Shown: in pieces, positions 22,501 to 36,000 of the stretch
Layout: each line of letters opens with the position of its first letter
Numbering within the stretch: the stretch's first letter is position 1
From: Saturnia japonica
Lineage: Eukaryota; Arthropoda; Insecta; Lepidoptera; Saturniidae
Direction: 5' to 3'
Assembly: GCA_033032175.1 (NCBI GenBank)
Contig: CM065309.1
Coordinates: 5,084,001 to 5,148,000 of the forward strand
Length of the DNA stretch: 64,000 nt
The notes under the pieces: generated by a model
The model's input: the letters and a program-made list of their open reading frames with translations, nothing else
What the model was told of the DNA's origin: nothing
Databases searched by the model: none
Translations under genes and position numbers: made by a program

Positions 22501-24016
22501 GGTTTTTACAAGAAAATGTATAGGACAGAAAGAAATATGTAAAGCAAGGCTTGTAGTAAAGGGATATCAACAAAAGGAACAGTTAGAAGGTATATACTCA
22601 CCAGTATTAAAGTTACAAACTCTAAGAATAATGTTGTCAATTGCAGCATGTCGAGATTATCAAATACATCAAATGGATATAAAGGGTGCGTTTCTATATG
22701 GTGATATAAAAGAAAATGTATATCTTAAACCACCAGAAAGACTAAAATTACCGGAGGGAAAAGTATTAAAGTTAACCAAATCATTATACGGGTTAAAGAA
22801 ATCCCCAAAATATTGGTATGAAAAATTCAATAGCACAATTACCGAATATGGATTCAAAAGATCAGAAAACGATTATTGTTAATATAGCATGAATAATACA
22901 TATTTATTAATCTATGTAGATGATATTTTAATAATTAATGATGATATAATAAAAATAAACAAAATTAAAGAATTTTTATCACAACGATTTAGAATGAAAG
23001 ACATGAGATACGATGAATTATTGTACTTAGGAATATCAATTAGTAGGCAGAAGAATAAGATTGTAATTAACCAAACAAAATATTTAAAAACGGTTCTTAA
23101 AAAATATCAGATGTTAGAATGTAAAGGTTGTGTAACACCTATGGATGTAAATTTTAAATTTGATGATACTGAACTAGATTTATCTTATGAGCAGAAGTGT
23201 AGATCACTAACTGGGTCATTGATGTATGCCGCTGTAGGGACTAGGCCAGATATATGTAATGCTGTATGTTATTTGAGTAGATATCAATCTAAACCTAACG
23301 AAGCTTTGTGGAAGGCATTAAAAAGAATTTTAAGATATGTAAAGGAAACTCTACATTATGCATTAGTTTATTATAAAAATGATTGTAATGATATTATACC
23401 TTTGATAGGCTATGCAGACTCTGACTGGGCTAGAGATAATGATAGAAAATCCACTAACGGTTACTTATTTATGCTATTTAATTATGTCGTAATATGGAGA
23501 TCTAGAAAACAAGCTACAGTAGCTTTAAGCACAACTGAAGCAGAATTAATTTCGTTATGTGAATCAGTAGTAGAAGCTTGTTGGATTATAAAATTATTAA
23601 ATGATTTAAATGTTGAGTGTCAAAAAGTAACAATGTTTGAAGATAATATAAGTACTATTAACTCGGTCAATAACCCTGATCAAAAACGCCTTAAACATAT
23701 GGACATTAAGTATAATTTTGTAAAGCAAAAAATTGAGGAAGGATTAATCAATGTTATAAATACCAATTAGCAGATGTTCTGACAAAGCCTCTTACTAGAA
23801 TTCAATTTTCTCAGTTGATGTTTAGATTAGGTATGAGATGTGCATTGAGGGAGAGTGTTGAATAACAATGCGCATCTCCTTTATTATAAAATCTATGTCT
23901 ATGAATTAAAAAGAAAATGTATATAGAGTTGCTAAAATACAAACATTAGAAGAGAAATATGTTATAAAAGAAAAGTGATTTATTTAAAAATCGCCCCGTA
24001 ATCCTCCTCCTCAACA
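19544..24016 (+). mobile_element. Copia LTR retrotransposon 1, nearly intact, inserted in Gypsy 1
   Basis: 161-bp LTRs (19544-19704 and 23856-24016), each TGTTGAATAAC...CTCAACA, differing at 4 positions. GAATT duplications flank it (19539-19543 and 24017-24021). A primer-binding site TGGCAGCAGAGCG follows the 5' LTR at 19706, matching initiator-Met tRNA with one change. A purine tract (ATTGAGGGAGAG) precedes the 3' LTR. The single long gag-pol frame is broken by one nonsense codon and one frameshift. It is the youngest datable insertion in the region. Confidence 0.95.
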
Positions 24017-27000
24017 GAATTGGTGCTTCAGCGATAGATTTGACCTTTTGAAGAGATTTTTTGAGAAGATTATGAGACATAACCCAGATAACTTATCTCG
24101 TCTTTCAAAAACTCGCATTTCTCCTGTTGCAAGGAAAGTCCCGCGTTCTGTAATCTTTGGAGTACGGAGTTCCAGCTTTCTATATGTTGCCGTTCATCTT
24201 TACCAGTTATGAGCACATCATCTAACAGACAAAGTACTCCATCAAGCCTCAACAGTACACACTCCATCTCGCGCTGGAAAATAGCCGGCGGGCTTGCTAA
24301 TCCAAACACTAACCGGGTATATTTGAAAAGCCCGCGATGTGTATTTATACACGTGATGTCCTGTGACTCTTCTGGTAGCACAAATTGGTTGTACGCCATT
24401 GATAGGTCAAGCTTAGTAAATTTTATCCCTCCATACAGTTTTACAAATAACTCTTTGGCTGTCGGTAGCGGATACTTTTCAATAACCAATTGTTTATTGA
24501 TACTAATTGACTAATCTACGCATAGTCGTAATGATCCATTACGTTTGAGCACTGGAACTATAGGCGAAGCGTATTGTGAGTGTTCGACCGGTTTTAAGAT
24601 TCCTAAGTCAACTAGTCTATCTATTTCTGTGTCAATCCTATCGCGCAAGGCGAATGCAATTGGTCGCGTTTTACAAAATATAGGCTTAGCATTATCTATG
24701 AGAGGAAGTTTCACATCATATTTGTTGAAACATCCTAGTTTATTTGAAAACAATTGTGGAAAACGCATTTTTAATTGTTGTATTGTATCAATTTCTGTAC
24801 AATAATTTACCAGCATTAGTCCTAAATTGAACTGAGAAATAAAATTCGTACCGAGTAAGGGAGGTCCATCGTTTTCGACAACAAATATGTTTAATTTGTG
24901 CGTGATTCTCCCAAACACATGAGAAAATTCATAATACCTAAACAATTCATACTGTCACCTGTGTATGTGATTAGCTTTTTATTAGTATTTGACAATGGTA
25001 CTTCTTTAAAATGTAAATTGTAAAATTTAAAGGAAATCACAGAAACAGCTGACCCCGAATCTATTTCGAGTTGTAATTGTAAGCCATTAATGCAAACTGA
25101 TTCCACCATGGGTTCCCCCGCACTGATCGTATATTATACAATTTAAGCTTACCGTCATCGCTCTCTAACTCGATCGTATCAACGTAGTTCACTTTCGTGC
25201 ACATCTTTTGTAAATGACCTTTGGTCTTACACTTTTTGCACACTGCGTTAGCATAACGACATTTTGATGATTCATGATTTGTATAACCACAGATGTAACA
25301 CTTATTTTTATTTGAAGCACCACTCTTTTTTACATTTTGTATAATTTTATACACTTGTTCACTTGCTGAAGTCACCGACGGCGAGTGGTGAACGGCCTGT
25401 CCACCCATACTGGAGCTCGCCGCGGCCCCTGCTCGCGCGTATCTAATGTTTTCAGCCTTTTCAACTGCTTTCGCCAGAGTTAAGTCTCCTAAATCCTGGG
25501 AGTAAAGTTTCTCTTTTTTCAACGCCTGGTAACATACCCATGATAAATCTATCCCGGAGTGCCTTCTCTACGTTAGTGAAACTGCAGTGGGCACTCAATC
25601 CACGTAGTCGTGCAGCCCACTGGTTGTGGCTTTCGCCCTGCTGCTGAACAGCTGCATAAAAATTATGACGTTCCGCAAAACCGATCCGCTTTGGAGTGAA
25701 ATGTGTATCTAGTAGATTCAAAATATCCTCGAATGGTACATCTTCCAATTTTTTTGGTAATGCTAGGTCTTCTGCTAGCTTATACATACCCTCTGCGAGT
25801 GCGCTTAGCAAAATAGCACGACGTCTTGTCCCTGATTTATCTTCTTCGGAGATGGCATTTGCAATAAACTATTGTGTTATTCAACCTTTGTACGTTTTCC
25901 AGGATTGGAAACTATGGTCAAACATGGATAAAATACTGAAATTACTCGTATTCATTTTTTTTCACTTGCGATGAAAAACGTGGGTAACTCGCGCCACTGT
26001 TAAGTATGCGGACAGGGACGAGTGAAAGAAAGCGTAGCTGGTAGCTCACTGACTGTATTCGTCGAACGATAAACATAGGGCGTGCGGACACGCATACATA
26101 AACATCTTATACATTACCTTTTCTTTCCCCTAGTCCCTACGTGTTTTAATATCAAAAATATTTTCTGTAATCTACTTCTTTACGTTTTCTATCCTTAACT
26201 ATCATTTATCTGAGATATCATAAAACACCCTTTTAAGTTCTGACAAGAGAGCCAGCATCTTGTCAGAAGACCTCACTTTGTATTTAGTAAAAAAAAATAC
26301 GAAGGCTTAAAAACATTAACACTGGCAAGTGCATTTTGCGGCGCCAAAATAACAAGAAGAAGAAATGACATTCATAACATTTGAGCTGATTGTTCTGTGA
26401 ATGAAATCAACTCACAAAAATACTTTGCAGGTGTAATGTACGCAATGAAACACGGACGGTCGCAGAATGAATCTGTATTATCGCAAGCGCATTGACAAAG
26501 GTGAACGTGGGGGTACATATGAAAAACTTAATCAATCTATACATTACAGCAGGTTGAGTGTGGAAATCCTCCTCTGGACCTGAGGCGGCAATTGATATCT
26601 GACAAGTTTTTTTTTAGTGCTAATAGCTATATGTTTCATCCAATAATTCTCAAAATGCGTTCGCTGTCGACGCTTGTTAGATCTTCTCCGTACTGGGCTC
26701 ATAAAAACATCCCTCGATTGGTTTTAAGTTTTTCAAGTCTAAAAATATTCTTGATCCATCTTTCAAATATAGTATTTCCTACCTTTGAATTTGATCTCAA
26801 AGTACCTCATTACTAACCTACACTTTGTCTTAATTTAAAATTAGTTAAAGATGATCCTTTTACACCAAAACATTTTCTTAGGATTGTCGATACACATTGG
26901 CGAGGTTGGCATTATATTTTTACTGATGCCTCAAAACAATCGCTACAAGGGTCTGTAGGAGGGAGGATATTCCATGAAAATCATAATATAATTCAGAAAA

Positions 27001-30000
27001 TAAAGTGTCCTCCGGAAACTTCTGTTTTTACCGGGGAATGTAGAGGGATTATGGGGGCTATATAATATATTTTTATGCTCAAGCTGTCTAATACAGTTTT
27101 TTTTTTTTGATTGTTTAAGTGTTCTATATTCATTTCGAAGTAACCCTTTCAAAGAAGGTAATAAAAACTATATTGTATTCCAGTACAAGGATCTTTTATT
27201 AAGATGTTTTCTCCCACAATTAAAAGTAGTTTTAGACTGGATTCCAGGACACAGTGGTATCGTTGGGAACGAACGACGATCAGATTTAGCTGCTAAAGAA
27301 GCAATAGTTTATGGTGATAAGGTCCCCTTTAAAAATTGTCTACAAGAATACTCAATTTTTATTCCTAATCGTGATTTGAAATTAAGAGGTTCTCATAGAT
27401 GGAATGGTAGTAGTAGACAAAAAGGCTCTAAATTTGCACATCTTCAACCAGTGATTCCAAATAAACCGTGGTTCTATAAAGTTCATGTTATTAAAAAAAA
27501 ATTATCTTTATTTTGCAGAATGCGATTTAACCATTGTTGTATACCTGTCCATTTAAGGAAACTACGTATTATGAATTCATCAATTTGTGAGTGTGGGCTT
27601 AATGAGGGTTCCCTTGAGCATTTTTTTTTGTTTTCCCGAAATTTAACCACTCTCCTTTATTTGATGCATGCATAAGTTATGGTTTTCCATTACCGATTAA
27701 TATAGAATGTCTTATTTATAACCCCAGTCCAATTACTGTGAATATTCTCTAAGTTTATAGTTAGTAATAATATTTGTGTATAAAATTTATATGTGTATAT
27801 AATATATTAGGGTGGTCCTTATTAAGATTATTTTCAAATTTCTTTGCTCTCAGGGGCTCTAATGTTTCCAAATTGATAAAAAAAAATCCCTGAAAAGCTC
27901 TTATTATTAACTCTAAGATAGTGCGCATTCCAATCTAAGTTTCCTAAGGAAATATCAAAGAAAAATTTCTTTTGTTGTTAATAATTTTATAACTTGGGAT
28001 CGAATGAATTAAAAATTCAAAAAGAGAATTTAATGTTCTACAAAAAAGGTCTCTAATAATTTTTCCATTAGTCTATTGGTTTAAAAGTTATTCTACGTCA
28101 AAGTTTAATTTTCATATTAATATTATCAAGGCTTTTTATTAATATTATCGAGTAAATTATTACATTATCCAATATTTGTTGTTAATATTTTATTTACAAA
28201 ATGTGAAACATGTCGAACCAAGAGAAATACTCCCGTGACATCGGCGAAATACGCCGATTTTAATTGCGTGGTCGTCTCTAACGACGACGACCTACCAATC
28301 GTTGAAATTTCCATCCTGAATAAGACAGGAGTGGCAATATTAGATACCGGGGCTACGCACAGCTTAGCAAGCCCAGCGCTTTACAACATTCTTCTTAGTA
28401 ATGGAAATGAGTTTACTGAAACCGAACGTTCTTTCGGTTTTGCCGACGGTTCGGTTAAAGTTAGTAAAGTGTTTTCAACAGTTGTAAATGTCACGTTACA
28501 GGGACGGGTGATACGTACACAGTTCCTCGTGCTTCCCGGCGCCAACACAAAGACTCTGTTGGGCCGTGATTTTATCGTCGACGCAGGAGTGACCTTGGAC
28601 ATACCGCAAGGTATCTGGTACTTTTCCGACGATCCCAACAAACAATACGTTTTCGCGCGTGAGTATAGCTTAACTTCCGTTAACTCTGAACTCATGAAAT
28701 AGCTTCTGCTAACATTAGCCTGAGGGACCATGAGGTATCCAGACTCACGTCGAAGCAGAAAGATGCCCTCAACGCGTTCATTTTGAGCAGGTCAAGTCAG
28801 TTTGCATCTGAGGGTCCACCGACCGAGTTTGCGACACACCGTATCAAAATAAACGATAATCAAAAGCCAATTGCGTCTCCACTTTATAGGATGTCGCCGA
28901 ACAAGAAAGAATCCCTTGCAAGAGAAATAGAGGAACTGCTTGACGCCGACGTGATTGAGGAGTGTGAATCACCCTGGGCAGCAAACGTGGTGCTGGTCAC
29001 GAAAAAGGACGGAGGTACCAGGCTTTGCGTAGACTACCGACGCCTGAACGCCGTGACCGAGGCCGACCGCTATCACTTCCGCGCATTGAAGACGTACTTC
29101 ACGCAGCAAAGACCAGCAACTTTATGACAACCCTCGATCTACGAGCTGGATAATTTCAGGTTAGTGTACATCCTAACGATCGTGACAAAACTGCTTTCAT
29201 TACACCCCTTGGAACGTTCCGGTTCAAGCGAATGCCCATGGGTCTTAAGAACTCGGGTGCTACTTTTCAACGCCTGATTGATCGTTTCAAATCAAACTTA
29301 CCGGAGCGCATGTCGATCCTGGCATATTTAGATGATCTGATCGTCCAATCTAGGTCATTTGAAGGTCATATGGAGGACTTGAGGATAGTTTTTGACAGAC
29401 TAAAGTTATTTGGTCTAAGAGTGAACCGAGAGAAGAGTCACTTTGTCAGAGACTCCGTCAAATTTTTAGGACACATAATAGCACCTGGCAGGGTACAAAC
29501 GGACCCCGATAAGGTAGCTGCCATCAAAGATATGGCACCACCGCAGAACGTGAGTAGCCTGAAAAGTTTTGTACAAACCTCTAGCTGGTTTCGACGTTTC
29601 ATACCTGCATACGCCGAAGTCGCCCGCCCATTAACCGACCTGTTAAAGAAGAAAAGCGTCTGGCGGTGGGAGTCTTCGCAAAAAGAGGCATTCGAGAAAA
29701 TTAAAACCCTTCTAACTTCTGCTCCCGTTCTTAGGCAAGCTGACAAGTCAAAGCCATTTGTCTTGCGAACCGATAGTAGCGGCTATGCTTTGGGAGCGGT
29801 TTTGTTGCAGGGGGAGGACGAGAACGAGCGTCCGATTGAATACGCCAGCCGGTTGCTGACTGATGCTGAGAAAAATTACAGCACGACTGAGCGCGAGGCC
29901 TTGGCCATTGTTTGGGCTGTCTCCAAATTTCGAGGCTACATCGACGGGAGCGAGGTTTTAGTAAAATCCGACCATCAGCCGCTTCGATGCCTCATGAGTC

Positions 30001-33000
30001 TAAAGTCTCCGAGCGGCCTCCTTGCCAGGTGGGCCCTCACATTGCAGCAATATAATCTGCGTATAGAATACACGCCAGGAAAGGCGAACGTGGTAGCGGA
30101 CACGTTATCGCGACCTAACGACTGCGTGTTTTGTTTAACCACTGTAGACCTACCGGCGCGATCCCTCAGCGACATTAGGGTGAACCAGTTGGAAGATGAG
30201 GATGTAAAGAAAATCACTGAAGACATGGAGTCAGACGATCCCTTTAGGGGGAGACCGTGGGCTGACCACGGTTACGTATTGTCCGACGGTATACTATTTA
30301 GGTATGGACCAGAAGGACGAGACGACGAGGACGAAGCTTGTCTCACCGTCCCTCAACACGAAAGTTGTAAAGTATTACAAGAGTTTCACGACGCACCGAC
30401 AGCTGGACACTTCGGCGTCGAGCGCACGCTAGCACGCATTTGTGCTCGTTTCTACTGGCCTGGAATGAGATCTTTTATATCCAACTATATCAAGGAATGC
30501 TCAGCTTGTCCGAGATATAAATGTGATAATAGAAAACCGGCAGGTCTGATTCAAACCCCCGCATCAACAACGAGATTCGAGGTCGTGGCAGTGGACTTGT
30601 TCGGTCCGTTACCCGAGACTGCTTCCGGGAATAAATGGATTTTGATCGTAGAAGACATTAGTACGCGTTGAGTAGAAATATTCGCACTCAAGAACGCGAC
30701 TAGTGTAGAATGTGCTAAAACTCTAATTAGCGAAGTATTCCTTAGGTTCGGCGTTCCTCGCCGCATTATCAGCGAACACGGCGTGCAGTTTATAAGCGCT
30801 ATGATCCAGCAAGCATGTCACTGTATGGGCATTGACCAAACGTTGAATCCGTTTTATCACCCGGAAGCTAATCCTGTGGAAAGGAAAAATCGCGATCTTA
30901 AACCTCAACTTGCTATACTTGTTGGGCGCGACCACGATACCTGGGATTTGCACTTGCCCGCGATAAGGTTTGCGATGAACTCGACGATAACGGCAAGCAC
31001 CGGATTTACGCCCGCTTACCTTACCTTTGAAAGAGAGCTCCGCGCGCCAGCTGACGCTACTGTGGACATGCGACGTATCTCGGAAGGTGACAATTTCATA
31101 CCATCATTCACTCCTTATCTAAGAAAGCTTCCAACTGCTCTTGTAGATGCTCGAGACGTGCACGAGAGAGCCCAAGCTGTACAAAAGAGGAATGCCGATG
31201 GCAGTCGTCGCCCAGCGCCGGAGTATAACGGAGGCGATCTGGTCCTCTTGAAGACTCAAGGTGCCAATGATACCAGTCAAGGACAAACACCCAAATTTAT
31301 TCCCAGACGCGACGGGCCGTACCGCATCCGAGAGGCCGTCAGCCCGGCCACCTACCTGCTGGAGCGGTTAACCAACGCGGAACTGTTGGGTAAGTACCAT
31401 GTTTCGTAGCTTACGCCCTTCGTTGGCCATATCCAAGCACCCGTACGTGAGAAACGGAGACGAGGTAGGCCGCGTAAGTTTGTTGCTAACCCGAACGCAG
31501 CATAGCATAGTTCGGATTAGAGGGGGAGGCTGTAACGCGCGCCGTATTCCATCGACGCTGGCGCAAGCATACTTTTTCAACCCTTTCCCCGCGTCCCTGA
31601 CCGAGTGACCGTGAAGCGCGACCTTTAGTCCGCCGGCCACCGCCTTTGCATGCACTCACGTGTGTTGTATCGTTAGATTCATGATTTTATCTTAATAACT
31701 TATTTTTTGGATAATACATTAATTTAGTTTAATATTTGGTATTTTAAAGTTAAATTTCTTTCCTCCAAATTTATCGAAATTCTCTTTATTGACGTGAAGT
31801 TGATGAACTTGATATTATTAAAAACATGACGCTGGCAATATGCTATAAATATTGCCATTTTCTCGAATTGAAGTTGAATGTTCTGTGACTTGTATCAGCG
31901 TGACCACATAAAATAGCTTCGAAGTTAAGAAAATTTAATAGGTTAAAATTAGCTGAAATTAGTAGATTTTGGTATAGGTAGAAATAAAGAAGGGACGAAG
32001 CAATTTTCTATTTACGAGAAATACCTAATTATCAATTATTGTCAATACTGTTTTAGTCAATGTTCAAATCAAGTATTTACCGTAAGCTGTGGTTTATTGA
32101 ATACATATCATAAAGCATAAATCCTACGGTTTGGAGATTAAAGTATAATATAATATAATAAAATATGCCTTCGAGATTTTAGTCATTTAATACTAGCTAT
32201 GCTCCACGATTTCACCCGTGTTAATTTTATCCGACAAACATCACGCCGCGCTGCCAACGCACCCATGTTGCCTATCATAACTGTTCTCACTACTGGTACG
32301 TGGATAATGGCGCCACGAGCCATGTAACAAACCGGGCTGATTTGTTCCAAACTTATGAACATTTTGACAAGAAGCGTACTGTAACGACTGCTAATGGTAA
32401 TGTGATTAGTGCTAAAGGCAAAGATTCAGTAATAATCGAAGCAAATGTTAAAGGGAAATGATTTCAAATTACCCTTCAAGATGTTTGGTATGTCCCAGCC
32501 ATACACAAGAATCAGCTTTTTCTCATCGGCGAAAAGAATGCAACGTCTATGTCAACGGTGAAGTAAGTTTAATTGAAAAACGGCAGAAGCAAGGTGGATT
32601 ATACCGATTAGACGTTGTAAACGTATTTTCAGATAATCCCCCCGAAGTCTATGTGACATCTACAACAATGCAGTTGTATCATGAAAGGCTTGCTCACCAG
32701 AACAAGAGACATGTGAAGGCGATAGGTAAACGAGAATTGGGGCTCGACCTTCCTCTTGACAAGGAGACTTGCGAAGGCTGCATTTTTGGAAAAGCTCACA
32801 GACTCAAATTTGGTATAAGAAATAGAGCATCAGCGCCAGGAGAACTCGTAAATTCTAACGTATGTGGACCGTTTCAACCAAGTTACTTGAAGTTAAGATA
32901 CTATGTTTTATTTAAAGATTATTTTACAGGTTACCGCATGGTATTTTTCTTAAAAAATAAGTCAGAGGTCAAGGATAAGCTCGCCTTGATGCTAGCTCAG

Positions 33001-36000
33001 AAGAAAACAGAAGGACATACTGTAAAATGGCTACTCAGCAATAACGACGGTGAATTTGACAACGAATGTGTTCGAAGAATCCTTAACTCGCAGGGAATTC
33101 AATAGAGACTCGTTACTCCGTATAAGCCCGAACAAAACGGTGTTAGTGAGCGAGAAAATCGAACCCTAGCTGAAATTGGACGTTCTATTATGTATGTGCA
33201 TGAACCATTGCCACAACAACTATGGGCTGAATTATTTAATACGGCTGCTTACATCTAAAATAGAACAGGCCCAACGAAAAGTAATAAATCTCCGTACGAA
33301 CTTTGGTTTGGAAAGAAACCCATTATAAAACATCTCTGTATAATAGGTTGCATTGCCTATGTCCACATACCAAAACAAAACCGTAAGAAACTTGATAAAA
33401 AAGCTATCAAAGGCAGACTCGTCGGTTACGATGAAGATGGATACCGTATCTGGATCACTGACGGAAATAAAAACACGCTCGTTCGGTCACGTGATGTAAT
33501 TTTCGATGAAAAGCCCCTTCCTATCGCTAATGTTAACTCACCTTGTGTTGAAAGCGAAACAAACTCAAAAAAAATGTTGTAACTTCAGATAGCTATCAGA
33601 ACCGAGGAACCAGCTACTCCAATGGAGATTATACAAGATCCATTGACTATCCAATCCGAGAGAGACAGCGAAAACCGTGAACAAATAGTCACGTATGAGC
33701 CTGAACATAGTCTCGAGGGGGAAAATATGGAAGAAACCATACTGAAGACCATGTTCATGAGAATAATGAGGAACAAGATCAAGAATTCCGCATTCATGAA
33801 CCTTTCTTACAAGAAGATTAAGATGAATTTCATGACACTGAGCCACCACGTTACAATCTTCGTGACCGCAACCAAATAAAACGTCCTGAAAAATTTGATG
33901 ATTATGTATGCATAACAGAATCGTACCCTACAAGTTATTCAGACGCCATGAATCGAAATGATCACAAAGAATGGATAAAGGCAATGGAAGATGAAATGAA
34001 ATCTTTAAAAGACCTCAATGTTTGGACAACTTGTATGTTACCAAAAAATAAAAAGGCTCTACCTTGCAAATGGGTTCTTTGTATCAAGCAGAATCCTAAT
34101 GGCTCCATCGATAAGTATAAAGCTCGACTTTCGTAAAGGGTTACAAGCAGAAGAAAGGACAGGACTATGCTCAGACATACAGTCCTGTCGCACGCCTTGC
34201 AACTATAAGAGCATTATTGAGTGTCGCGGCACAAGACAACTTACATCTTGTACAGTTTGATGTTTGTACTGCATTCCTTCACGGAAAGCTTAAGGAGGAA
34301 ATTTATGTACAACAACCCGATGGTTATAGCGATGGAACCTCAAATGTGTGGAAGCTCAATTGAAGCCTGTATGGTTTGAAACAAGCTCCAAGGTGTTGGA
34401 ACTCTTGCTTCCAAGAAGTTCTTTTAGAGATGGACTTCAAGCAGTGCGATGCTGATTATTGTCTGTATACAAAAATACTTAATGGTAATAAAAAAGTTAC
34501 TTATTACTTTATATGTCGATGATGGATTAGTAGCTGCTACAGATAAGGATTTAGCGGATACCTTTTTAAGTGATTTAAGGCAACTACTGCGTATTACTAC
34601 GAAGCCTGCTTCTTACTATTTAGGCCTACAAATCTTTAGAGAAGAGGACGGCTCCATTCATATCAATCAAGAAGCTTATGTAAAGAAAGTTTCAGAGCGT
34701 TTTGGAAGGAATGGCTGACTGTAACTCTGTCACCATTCCTATAGAAAAAGAAACTTCTCGTTCAGGGAAAGGTGATACAGAAACAGCTGTAAACTTTCCA
34801 TACAAAGAAGCTGTGGGAGCTCTCGCTTATCTGATGGTCGGACACGTCCAGACATTGCTTATGCCGTCGGAGTTGTTTCGAGGAAATTGGCATCTCTATC
34901 TTATGAAGACTGGCTTAAAGTAAAACGCATCACGCGTTATATAAAGGGAACATGCTCATTTGAAATTAAATATAAAGCACAGTATCTTCCCGGCATATTA
35001 TAAGGATTTAGCGGTGCAGACCATGGAGGAGATCAAGAGGCTGGACGATCTACAACGGTGTAGCCTGTTGTTACTCAGGTGGCGCAATTGCATGTCTTAG
35101 TCAGAGACAAGCATCCGTGTCTATCTCTACTATTGAAGCTGAACTCATAGCCGCTAGTGAAGCAGCTAGAGAACTTGTATGGGTGACCAGAATAATAAAA
35201 GCGTTAACTACTCGTGTGAAGATACCAGTTTTAAGTGTGGAAATGAAGCTGCAGTGAGACTTGCCCATAATCCGGAATTTCACAAGAGAACCAAGCACAT
35301 CCGCATACGGCATTTTTTTGTGAGAGAGTTGGTTGCTGAAGGTGTTATCGATGTTAAACGAATTGGTAAAGCTCAACAAATAGCTGGTATTCTGACAAAA
35401 GCACTTTCTCGTACAACATTCTCATTTTTCTGTCGCACACTGGGTCTCGTTGTTTGTTAAACTATTGTATAAGGGAAAACTTTAACAAACTAGAACTCTA
35501 TAACAAAGAATCAGTTTAAATATAGAACTGTGTCTCTGAAAAAAAGATTGATAAGTCAGTGTGTAAAAAGTGTCAATAAACTAAAACTGAAAATGAAAAA
35601 ATTGTGATAATAAAAGACTCTTAAAGTTGTGTAAACCTCCAGTTATAATATCTGCTTAACGTAAGTGCTTCCAACAATAATAATAATTAGTCCAACCATT
35701 CCAGAAATTACTCGGAACAAACAAACAAACGTCAGAAAGACACTGACGTCTTAAATATAACAGTGGATCACCAAATTCTACTTCTAATGCATTTGTAGGA
35801 CTAGACTTTATCGCACCCGATATAATTCTTAACGCTTTAGATTGTATCAAATTTCATTTTTTTAATAGTTGTTACGACACTGGGTTCCATTAAAAATGTA
35901 CCATAAACAAGTATACTTCTTAGAAATACATTATAACTAAGCTTAGGTGAGAATGGGTGGGCACCCCACCAAACGCCAGTTAAGCATCTTAACATATTTA

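Larger units (their letters stand above)
18309..26192 (-). mobile_element. Gypsy LTR retrotransposon 1, with a Copia nested inside and integrase missing
   Basis: Both LTRs are present (18313-18502 and 25998-26188, about 190 bp) and flanked by CTAT duplications (18309-18312 and 26189-26192). Read on the minus strand the order is 5' LTR, gag, protease, reverse transcriptase, then a Copia element (19544-24016), then RNase H and a Pro-rich C-terminus that runs into the 3' LTR. No integrase text lies between RNase H (about 19020) and the C-terminus (18891), so it was deleted. gag type and zinc knuckles suggest the Mag/K02A2.6-like branch of Gypsy. Confidence 0.9.
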